A stretch of DNA of 64,000 nucleotides, taken from NCBI GenBank assembly GCA_023078685.1, contig JALGAS010000013.1, positions 377,001 to 441,000 of the forward strand, written 5' to 3'. A program made the position numbers and the translations under genes. The stretch is from Neopestalotiopsis rosae. Its lineage: Eukaryota; Ascomycota; Sordariomycetes; Amphisphaeriales; Sporocadaceae. Of the stretch, positions 35,681-45,692 are shown one piece after another; positions within the stretch are counted from its first letter, which is position 1; the number at the start of each line of letters is the position of its first letter. The notes under the pieces were generated by a model. It made no database searches. It saw only the letters and a list, made by a program, of their open reading frames with translations, and had not been told where the DNA came from.

Positions 35681-36680
35681 ATGGAAGCCTATAGTGACAT
35701 TCCATATGAGAGCTTGGGGCTTACTATTCGAAAATGTACTGTGAGTATTGAAACAACGGCAGCTCTAGACGTGGGCTAACGACGAGGTGCAGGTGCCCGG
35801 GACAGTAGCCCTGACCTTCGACGACGGGCCATGGTTCTTTACCGACTACGTGATGGACTCGTTGGCGAGATACGGCGCGAGGGCGACCTTCTTTCTCAAC
35901 GTCTGGCCGCACGTGAATGTGAACACCAGGCCGGAGTACTGGCAGCCGGTCGTGCGTAGAATGCTCGCCGAGGGCCACCAGATCGGCATACACACCTGGG
36001 GGCACGAGAACCTGGACACGCTCACGGACGTAGAGAGAATGGCAACAGTGAAGAAGGCTATTGACTTCTTCGCACAGCCAGGCTTCCTGAATGGGACACG
36101 GCCGATGTACGTTCGGCCGCCCTTTGGCGAGTGCAGTGTAGAGACGGGGTGCGTTGAAGTATTCACAAAGGCGGGCTACCGCTTGGTATATTGGGACTGG
36201 GACTCAAATGACTGGAAGCATGACGCTGGGGAACTCGCTTATCTGACGACCGAAGGCCTGCAGGAGAAGCTGGACACCCTAACGCCTGCGGTGGACAGCC
36301 TTCTGGTTCTGATGCACGACAACCGTGTGCAGACAGCCATGAACGTGGAGGACTTCCTCGGGAGGATAACGAAAGCGGGGTTCACGCCCGTCACAGTTGG
36401 CGAGTGCATCGGCGACGTCAGGGAAAAGTGGTACAATGCATCAACTGCAAACTCGATGATTGCCGATCCTGCTCACGATCATTTGGCAATAACGCATCAA
36501 GCACTCGAGACCAGGGGTCATGAAGAGGTCTTTGGTCTTCTATTACTGATGGCCATGAGCATTGGCGCAATAATATGGGCTTTGCAACGATTCAGAGTTC
36601 TTCGAAAGCAAGTTCTCAGATTCTATAGACCTCAGCAGACAGACGAGAAGTCTGGCGAGGAGAGCGGTCTCTTCATGTAG
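35681..36680 (+). CDS. NodB-type polysaccharide (chitin) deacetylase with C-terminal membrane helix
   Basis: Two exons, 35681-35740 and 35793-36680; the 52-nt intron (GTGAGT donor, GGCTAAC branch, TGCAG acceptor) joins RKCT to VPGTVALTFDDG. The product is 315 residues. All five NodB motifs are seen: TFDDGP (catalytic and metal Asp), HTWGHENL (metal His pair), RPPFGEC, YWDWDSNDW and LVLMHDN. Such enzymes remove acetyl groups from N-acetylglucosamine units of chitin-like chains. The tail has a membrane helix (VFGLLLLMAMSIGAIIWAL) and a basic end. No signal peptide is found in the model, so either an upstream exon is missing or the helix alone directs it. Standing directly behind the GT2 synthase, it suggests a partly deacetylated polymer as product. 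Confidence 0.88.
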
Positions 36681-37920
36681 CTTTTCGCGAATAAATCACT
36701 TCTACACAGCATATGCGCTCTTATTAGTCAATGAGTCAATTTATTCCGAGTCCTTTAGTTTTCAATTTACTTAGAAATTACTACATCGAAGGCTTGGCGC
36801 TGGTCACACTTGTGTTATAACGAGACGCTAAAACGCGGTCGATTCTAAATCTGTTGCCCGTTACCGAGGTGTGTCAGAAATCTCTGGCACGCGCGGTCGG
36901 GTTCATACAAGTGGAGAGAATGCCCAATAGATAGGTACAAATCACAAAGTATAGTACTGGCTGAAAGTCAACCCGACAATGAATGCTATGATGCAAGTCG
37001 ATTTCTGATATTAAAAACTTGACTCTGAGCTGGGCCAATATGCAAATACTAATGAATTTCTCTCTCGGTTTGTTTCGCTTCTAATAAAGCCCTTCAAACA
37101 CTAAGGTGCGTGCATAGCTGGGAGGACGAGGTTAAGATCCCAACAGTGTGAAGCCGCTAGGACTTGTCGAAATGTTCTGGAGTCCAAGTCTTTGTCGAAT
37201 CGGAAGCGCGCAACTTGGAGATCGCTGAAAGACCACCAAGCACGAGCTTCATCTTCGAAAAGTCCATAGTCAATCGTATGGTCACGGACCGTATGACCCG
37301 ACCTGACTTTACCGACGGCGTTGGTGGCGAGTTGTAAGGCGAAGCTGGTGCATCTCGACCTCCGTGCCTTGATAGCGAATGTACTACTCAGGAACGCTTA
37401 GCCGTCGCCTCTTGCCTGTACGCTTCATCGACGAGCTGGCGGGTTTCAACCCATTTGGTGGAGACTTTGGAGATCTTAACCCTGCCGTGTCGAGTCATAT
37501 TGACTCACGCTTACTTATTTGCAAATTGTGATAATAATATCAAAGTAGCCTCCTGACAGCGGAGATAGTACTGCACGAGCGGACCGAGACTTTTTCTGTA
37601 TGCTTTTTTGTGCGGCCTCGGCCAACTGAACGTAAGAGCGCACATTGACTCTGTTTAAAACCCACTCGTTGTTGTAGGCCACGCTCCGAGCCTTTCATGC
37701 AGCTGTTATATATATTGATGATGCGGCTTGGTAGTCGTAGTTCTATAAAGTTTTAGACGTCCATGCTATCAAGTGAGTTGGCATCTCATATTAACTAGCT
37801 GGCAGCCCATGTCAAAATGGTTGGATATCTTGTGTGAAGATTCATAGCTGGGGGTATCTGATGCGTCGCGACCGAAACTTATTTATTTGGATCTACCCAA
37901 AATTAAATCATTTGTCGGTC
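36681..37920. other. Intergenic with a gene relic
   Basis: On the minus strand, 37101-37397 is open without a start codon and has protein-like composition (for example DYGLFEDEARAWWSFSDLQV). It is preceded in another frame by a short ORF starting MTRHGRVKISKVSTKWVET. No family recognised; probably the remains of a small gene. Confidence 0.35.
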
Positions 37921-39713
37921 TCATGGCTTTGCACATGCGTTATCAACATGTTCCAAGCCAATTAGAACCACATTGGGACCCGTGAACGTCTTTCTCTTGC
38001 TCGTCCACCATAAGAGAGTTGTAAACAGACAGACGCCAGCGATTATAACGCTTACATAGTTCATACCGGCTGCCGTGACTGGCACAAACGTTGGAAAACA
38101 GAATATGACTGTGAATAGTCCGACCCAAAGAATGGAAAAGACATTGCAAAACGGTCCGATGACTGGACCCAGATCCAGATGGCGAGATGGAAGTGTTGTA
38201 GCACGCCTTCTGATTAGTAAAACAGCCTGAGGGATGGCGTAGGTGACGTTCAGAAACAGAATTGCGGTAGCTATGAAGCTGTTGAAGGCTGTGGTTGATC
38301 CAATGTAGATGAGACCGTACAATGTACAGAACGCACCAGCGAAGAGTGTTGCGTTGACAGGCACTCCTAGTTTCTTGTTGACCTTGCTGAACGTTCTGGA
38401 GAACAACATGCCGTTGTCTCGGGCCAGTGCCCAGATGAGCCTCCCAGTTGTGACCGTGCAAGCCAGGCATGCGCCAAAATAGACGAATAACAGCCACGTT
38501 GTGAGAAAGGCGGTCGCGGCTTGGGATCTACGAAGAGTCTGATAGTAGACTTCCATAATGGGAAGACTACTGGAGCTGACACTGTCGAGATCTTGGATGC
38601 TAAACATGAAGGCCAATGTCCATGGGATAGTCGTCACTATGCCGATGACGACCGTAATCAACATGGTCTGCGGGACCACGCGGCCGGGGTTTGATACTTC
38701 CTCAGCGATATGAGACGCGCTATCAACTGCCAGGAATGTATACATTGCTTGGCCAGTACCCAGTAAGAAAGCCTATGGACGATCACATTATTCTTCAGAG
38801 TCTGGCACCAAAGTATGTGGCCCAAGGGAGCCATGGACAAAAGTCCGACTTACGGCACCATCATTCCACCCCGTTAAATTGACCCAGTCAACGAATATGG
38901 TTCTCGCAGGTTGCTTTGTCTCGCTCGCAGCAAGAACGGTAATCATGAATGCCACGAATCCAAACAGGGAGGCACCGAAGAAAACGGTCTCGGCAAGTGG
39001 GATCGATTTAGGCAATAGTATAGTGATAGACGTGCAAGCCGCAACAAAAACCACGTATATCAAGTAGACTTGCCATTGCTCCGGTGAGTACTCAGGATGA
39101 AAGAGGCTTGCGAGACTGACACAGACTTGAGCGCAAAATATGAAGGCTGATGCCATAGTGAAGAGCCAGGCGACTACACTCAACCAACCAGTGAAAAAGG
39201 CGATAATGGCAGCCCAGCATGGGTCAGAAACCATGTATGCAAAGCTGTAGGAAATTCGAGCGGTAAGCTTCAGTTTTGGACGCGGAACATAACGGAAGCC
39301 AGAACAAAGAAAGTTGAAAAGACAGAAATGATTCAAACTGACTGATATTGGCCACCAGCTGAAGGAAACGCAGAGGACAGCTCGGCTAGGCCCGCAGTAA
39401 TCAAAGAGCAGGCGACTGCAGCGACGATCAAGCAGTACACAACAGCCGGCCCTCCACCTGCCCATAGTGGCGTGACAAAGACAGCAGAGTAGCCGATCCA
39501 AGAGTTTGTAATACTGAAGGACAAGGCAAGGATAGACAACATGGAAAATTGGCGTGGAAGCTCCGAAACGTGGCCTTGGGCCTGGAGCTGTTGCTCATCT
39601 GCAGATAAAAGCCCAGAGACAGCCTCGGCTGCTTGACTGCCTTCGTAAGTGCTTGATTTGGATGTCGTGGCAGGCAACGATCCCGCCTTCGGTGAGGACT
39701 GATCTTTCAACAT
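37921..39713 (-). CDS. APC-superfamily amino-acid/choline/GABA permease
   Basis: Exons at 39343-39713, about 38854-39298 and 37921-38772. The last intron (81 nt, GTAAGT donor, CCATAG acceptor) is clear and joins WNDGA to AFLLGTGQAMY. Twelve membrane helices are expected. Landmarks are an acidic/Ser-rich N-terminal cytosolic tail, FSMLSILALSFSITNSW, GLAELSSAFPSAGGQY, VDSASHIAEEVSNPGRVVP and ALARDNGMLFSRTFSKVN. These match the fungal GABA/choline permease branch, which imports amines or amino acids across the plasma membrane. The first intron is abnormal. A GTCAGT donor at 39342 would need an acceptor near 39299, but the bases there are GG, not AG. The next AG (before 39267) joins only with a weak donor and deletes family-conserved residues. 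Confidence 0.82.
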
Positions 39714-40552
39714 TTTTGCTACAGTTCAATAACCTCTGGAGAAAAGAACGAGAATGAGAGATTTCCTATAGTAAGCAGGAAGCGCGAAAGCTCTTGATAT
39801 TTGGTAGATTTCATATACTTTTGCAACCAATTCCCAGGCTCTATCAGCTATGTCTTATTGTCAGCTCATTAGAAACATCGATACCGACCATGTCGGCCCT
39901 CTGATAACGACAGATGTTACAAATAATATCATAGAGAGATAGGCATTGCCATTGACGCTATCGTCAAGAACGATTGGCTGGGTCAGAGAGACTAGTAGGA
40001 TAAGCCTCCAGGTACAAGGCTGGTCGGATCTCCTGTGGGGACGACTGAAATATTACCCAAAATTGGTTAAGCGGGCGATTGAGTCATGGTGCCCGCTCCA
40101 CACCCACCCCTGGTTATCCATAGCCAAATGCGCCAACCCTAATTGCTTGAGAAATATCATCAAAGCTGATTCAGTTATGGTTGAAGGCCCTTCGACAGTA
40201 GAAGGAGATGCATGATCTAATTCGCCATAGCCTGGTTCGCGGCCTGTGCAACGTCCGGGAGTGTTCCACGCACGAACTGGTCTCTGATACACACACGTGA
40301 TTGCGCCTTTGGCGATCTAGGAACCGCGTGAGGAAACGGGCTTTGACTATACAATTTATGAACTTTTGTTCCTTGCCCGAGATTTCAATTGGTTAATCGC
40401 TGAAGAATCATGGCACTTATGCCCGAACAGTTCACGGCTATATAGATCTGTTCCTGCTGCATACCACTATTATTCGACATTCCAACCCATTCAATCTAAC
40501 TCAGTTCATTCCTACGTAATCCGTCGAGTACTGCCGTTTGTCATTCAAGAAT
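39714..40552. other. Divergent promoter, permease and amine oxidase
   Basis: Shared upstream region of the permease (minus) and the copper amine oxidase (plus), about 840 bp. No gene or clear element seen; sharing could allow co-regulation. Confidence 0.4.
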
Positions 40553-43500
40553 ATGGCACCAGACACAAGTTCCATTGCAGGATACGCTATTTACAACAGC
40601 GCCATTGCTGCCGAATACAATGATCCTAATCAAACCAAAGACAAAATCCCACATCCACTTGGTAGGTTTCACCGACATTCAGCCAGGAAGATTAATCCTA
40701 ACATATAACGTCCGTCACCTACTTCTTGGCACCCCCCACATTTCGGCACCCCTAAAATCCCTCACCGCCATGAATACCCTCCTTCTTCAAATTTTTATTC
40801 TTTCATCAATTTACGTTCAATTACCACCAAACTTTGCAGAATGCTTTATTAGATGACAATGCCTTCGTATACGGAAGACCATATTACTCAGGCTCTTGAA
40901 GAGGTCGCACAAGGTCAATCTATTAAGAAAGCTGCGATGAAATGGGGTGTTCCACGATCAACACTTCAAAGTCGGATGAGAGGCACCCAATCAAGAGATA
41001 TTGCCTTTTCTGATCAGCAGAGGCTCTCACCGACTGACGAGGGCCACCTGGCTACCTGGGTTCGAGTTCAGGCTGATCTAGGGCTGCCGCCGTCCCATCA
41101 ACAACTGAAGGAATTCGCTGAGCGCATCCTGAAGGTCCATGGAGATGGACAACCTCTTGGAAAGAACTGGGTGCAGTCCTTTATCAAAAGAAACCCATCA
41201 GTAAGGGTCCATAGGAGCAGAGCCATCGATTCACAGCGTGTAAATGGAGCTACAACTAATATTATCAGGCCATGGTTCAGGCACCTCGCTATACCTGAAA
41301 TTATGGCTATCAAACCCACGAATCGATACAATATGGACGAGACTGGTATCCTTGAAGGCAGGGGATCAAACGGACTCGTCCTTGGATCATCAGAAGCTCG
41401 TTCTATTCGAAAGAAACAGCCTGGTTCACGTGCTTGGACCACCCTTATCGAGTGCATCTCCGCAACTGGCAATGAGCTACCTCCACTTGTAATATATAAG
41501 GGGAAGAGTGTTCAGCAGCAATGGTTTCCTTTAGATCTGACCCCATTCCGTTCTTGGAGGTTCACGGCATCAGAAAATGGGTGGACTTCAAATCCTACAG
41601 CTGTCGAATGGTTAGAAAAGGTCTTTATTCCTTCTACCCAGCCAGCCGACCCTCAAGAGGCCAGATTGCTTATACTAGATGGCCATGGAAGCCACGAAAC
41701 CACGGAATTCATGTATATGTGCTTTGAGAACAAGATACACTTGATATTCTTGCCGCCTCATGCGTCGCATGTTCTTCAACCTCTTGATCAGTCAGTCTTC
41801 GGTCCTCTTAAGACAGCATATAAGAAGGAGCTTGGGAACCTTGATCAATGGGATGGTAGCACTGTTGTGGGCAAAAGGAACTTCCTAATATGCTATGGCA
41901 AAGCTCGGAGAGCAGCCCTAACAAAAGAATATCATTAGTGGCTGGAAATGGACTGGGTTATGGCCTGTAAGCATGGCTAAGCCCCTGATGAGCCCCTTAT
42001 TGCTTGAGAATGCGAAAACTCCTGCTAAGCAAGCTGGAGAGGTTCGCAAAGGATATCTCGATGATCGGGGCAGTGGAAAATGGGCAGTAGATATAGCAGC
42101 AGTGGCGTGGTCAACTCCTCGAAAGAGGAATGAGCTTCGTGATCAATTCAGCTTATTCAGCAAGCTCGATATCGATACTCCCACGCAACGTCTACTATTT
42201 CGAAAGGTTCAAAAAAGGCTTTGATGGGAAGGCTTACGAATTGGCAGTTGCCCAACGAAAGATCGAGGTATTGCAGGCACAGGTTGATGCCAGTAGGGCC
42301 AGGAAGCGTAGGAAGGTTAAGATAAGCCCAAATTCGAAGTTTGCCGATATTGAAGCTATCCGGAGGACTCAAATCGAGGTTGGCGAGGTTGACGATAATT
42401 CTGATGAATCCAGCGACCTTGAAAACCCCGATGATCTTGAAGAATGCATTGTTGTAGCAGCAGAACCAGAATAGAAATTAATTGAAGTTCATAGTTGAAG
42501 TATAAGCGCATCGAAAATTAGGGTGCCGAAATGTGGGGGGTGCCAAGAAGTAGGTGACGGACGTTATGCTAGATCAGCTCTCAGTGCAGGAAATTTTCGA
42601 TGTGACGGAGCTTGTCAAGGCAGAGTTTGGCAACGTTCGCATGAAATTCAACATCATCAGTCTACGTGAACCGACCAAGGCTGCATACCTAGATTTTCGC
42701 GATAATCATGGACCGCGACCAGACCGCGAGGCCTTTGTTATTGTATTTCTGCAAGGATCAAGCCATGTGACAGAGGTCATCGTTGGCATACCACGGGGAA
42801 ACATCATCTCAAGCCGAACCATGAAAGATGTGATGCCAATCTTGACCTTGGAAGACCTTGATATATGCGAGAAGGTTGCACGAGCGGATGCTCACGTCGT
42901 GGAAGTCTGCAAGGAAATTGGAATTCACAACATGGATCAAGTATACTTCGACGGGTGGGCGATCGGAATCGACGAACGATTTGGGTTCGATCGCCGTCTT
43001 CAACAAGGTCTCGCGTACTGGCGCAGTGCCAAGGTCGACAACCAATATGCTCACCCGCTCGACTTTGTTGTGGTCATCGATACAGAAAAAGAAGAAGTCC
43101 TTCGCGTCGACATCAAGGGGTACAATGGACAGCGTGTGCTTCCACCGCTAACCAACCACAATTTCTTGCCACAATTCATTGGTCACGAGTATTTGACCAA
43201 TAGGTTGCAGCCTCTCAACATCACGCAACCCAATGGAGTATCGTTTACCATGGACGGTAATACACTATCTTGGGCTGGCTATCACATGCATATTGGATTT
43301 AATTACCGCGAGGGAATTGTGATTTCTGATATGTGCGTGGATGATATGCACGAGAAGAGGCGCCGAACGATTTTCAATCGTTTGAGTGTGGCTGAGATGC
43401 TTGTACCATACGGCCATCCCGAGAGCCCGCATCACAGAAAGCATGCCTTCGACATCGGCGAATATGGCATGGGCTTTATGACGAATCCCCTCAAGGCTGG

Positions 43501-44584
43501 GTGTGACTGCAAAGGAGCCATCAAGTACCTCGATGCCATCATTTCGACCGGGAAAGGAGAAGCGGCTGTCGTTCCCAATGCTGTCTGCATCCACGAAGAA
43601 GATAATGGCCTGTTGTACAAACACACCGACTACCGCGATGGGACAGTGGTATGCGCACGTGATAGAAAGCTTGTTATTTCACAGATCATCACAGCAGCAA
43701 ACTATGAATACGCGTTCTATCACACATTCTCATTGGATGGTACATACAAGCTGGACGTCAAGTTGACAGGCATCCTGAATGTGTGGCCATTACATCCAGG
43801 CGAAAGTGCCAGTCGATATGGATCTCAAGTCGCCAAGTCACTGAACGCTCATAACCACCAGCATATCTTCTGTTTGAGAGTCGACCCTGCCATTGACGGT
43901 TATCAGAATACCGTTGTGCAGAATGACGCAGTTCCTTCTGAAATTCCCGTAGGGCAGGCGGGGAACATTTACGGCAACGGCTTTTATTGCAAGAAGACAC
44001 CCATCATATCTACCCGAGATGGTGGATGCGACTACAAGCATGAGACAAGCCGTACCTGGGACATTATAAATCCTAACAAGATCAACGTCGCTTCCAACAA
44101 ACACCCTGCCTACAAGATCATCAGCCGTGAGTCCCCACCATTGTTGTCGAAACCAGATAGTCTCATCTGGCGTCGGGCCGGTTTCGCTCGCCATACCCTG
44201 TGGGTCACCAAGTACAAAGAAGGCCAACGATACCCGGCTGGAGACTATGTCTGCCAGTCCACCGGCCAGCAGGGATGGCCTGGCAATGAAACAATCATTG
44301 ACTGGACGGCGACAGACCAGAATATTGAAAATGAGGACATTGTTTGCTGGTTGCAATTCGGCTTGACGCATTTCCCGCGCACTGAGGACTTTCCGATAAT
44401 GCCGGCAGAGCCCGTCAGCATTACGCTACGAGCAAATAACTTCTTTGAGAAGAATCCTGCTTTGTGGGTGCCACCCACTACCGTGGACGTAGATCGTGTG
44501 TCGAAGGATTTGAACAAATGCTGCGAAAGATCTCAAGTCGGGGAAAGTGGTGACAAGGCTTTGTCTACAACTTGTAAATTGTGA
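40553..44584 (+). CDS. Copper/TPQ amine oxidase, peroxisomal type, with a transposon in intron 1
   Basis: Exon 1 is 40553-40661 (MAPDTSSIAGYAIYN, ending IPHPL) and exon 2 is 42573-44584 (DQLSVQEIFDVTELVKAEF onward). They join in phase to 706 residues, the usual length. The residue that becomes topaquinone is the Tyr near position 414 in NYEYAFYHTF. Copper ligands are HNHQH and the later His in THFPRTEDFP. The protein ends in -CKL, a variant of the PTS1 peroxisomal signal. Amine oxidases convert primary amines to aldehydes with ammonia and H2O2. The intron now measures 1911 nt. Without the element and one TA it would be 52 nt, with GTAGGT donor, CTAAC branch at 40698-40702 and TAG acceptor at 42570-42572. 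The neighbouring permease may supply the amine. Confidence 0.9.
40708..40751 (+). repeat. Left terminal inverted repeat of the pogo-type element
   Basis: 44 bp identical to the reverse complement of the right end; next bases diverge by a one-base gap. Confidence 0.95.
40853..42474 (+). pseudogene. Pogo/Fot1-type DDE transposase, frame-shifted
   Basis: From ATG 40853 (or 40859) the frame gives an N-terminal psq-type helix-turn-helix (EEVAQGQSIKKAAMKWGVPR), a CENP-B-type second DNA-binding part (GKNWVQSFIKRNPSV), and the DDE catalytic core. Its acidic residues are in YNMDETG, ILDGHGSH and LQPLDQSVFGPLK. The frame stops at 41936-41938, but the homologous sequence carries on in the next frame (NIISGWKWTGLWPVSMAKP) and again in the third after about 42211 (GFDGKAYELAVAQRKIEVLQ, ending EPE). 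Both shifts fall in or beside runs of A (41921-41930, 42211-42216). So either the element is non-autonomous by decay or the assembly has two homopolymer errors. The C-terminal coiled, acidic tail is typical. Confidence 0.88.
42521..42564 (-). repeat. Right terminal inverted repeat of the pogo-type element
   Basis: Perfect inverse of 40708-40751; the TA target copy follows. Confidence 0.95.
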
Positions 44585-45692
44585 TGAGTGGCTTCAAATA
44601 ACTATACGGCGCCGGTATCTGACGTTGCGATTGGATAAACTAAGTTTTTATGCAATGAATAATTGATTTGGAACCTTTCTGCCAATGGGCTTTGCTAATG
44701 ATGTTGGATTTTATGGCACCCAATTGTTGCCCATACGCTCAACAAGAATCAGTCTTATAGCTGGGCAAGTCTTGATCATCAATAATGCATTTCTGCGCGA
44801 CTTGTTTCCAAGAAATGGGAATTTAAAATCATTTCACCGCCGACGTCCTATGACCAGTGATGAACTATATCAGTTTGTTACGAAGGTAATGTGTAGCAGG
44901 TCTTATGAGTTCCTCGTGACACAATCTATGAGCTTATGATATCGATATGTACTTATATTCTTACACAGCGCGAATGCTTTAACCAACGAAACCCAGATTG
45001 CATTTTGTGTGCATGTTGTGAAGCTTGAATTTTGTCATGGGGTATCAATCTAGTACATCACAATACAAATGAATGCGCGCTGCTGGTGGCTTCACGGATA
45101 CATGAACCCGTTGCTAGACGCGTTTTCTCTTCAGGAATGAGCTACTAGCATATCGTCTGTAATTGATCATATCTAGTATCTATCCGCTGTTTTGCTTTCT
45201 ATGTTCCGTCAACTGAAACATCGATCGTGGCGCTTTGGAGGCTTTCAGTCTCTAAATAAGACCAAACCTACTTCAGGTTAGCATTCAGTAGGTTGGTCTA
45301 GTGACTCTAGTCTGTTGTTGGTTGGCAGGCTCAGTTACTACCCGTTTTCGGACACCATTCGCGGCCAAGCTCCACTGTACCTTGCTAAATCCAGCTACCA
45401 TTGTTCGTTATCAACTGCTTTGACAGAGGTCGAGGTGCGGCCCCATCTTTTCAAAGATCCTCGCTGTGCTGCCAAGAGTGTCACAATTCTGACTGGGGCG
45501 AACCTCATCCCAGTTGAACATGACGACCTCAAATACTGACTTTCGTGGTATGTGTTGAGCTGTCGGATCGAGCACAAAAGGCAGGAAATATATAGTCACA
45601 AGAGCCGTGGATGGCCAGTGCCTAGGACGTAAAGGAATTGACTTTTCGATATTCGAAATATCTGGGATAAACTCAAATTTTATTTCTCAAAA
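44585..45692. other. Intergenic, 1.1 kb
   Basis: Short frames only (for example 45315-45539), without known motifs. Promoter of the following P450. Confidence 0.4.

Larger units (their letters stand above)
40708..42564 (+). mobile_element. Pogo/Fot1-type DNA transposon inserted in the amine oxidase intron
   Basis: 1857 bp bounded by perfect 44-bp terminal inverted repeats (40708-40751 and 42521-42564), starting ACGTCCGTCACCTACTTCTT, and flanked by TA on both sides (40706-40707, 42565-42566), the target duplication of Tc1/mariner/pogo elements. It carries a CENP-B/pogo-like transposase gene in the sense of the host gene. Identical repeats point to a recent insertion, while the transposase reading frame is shifted twice. 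Confidence 0.96.
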
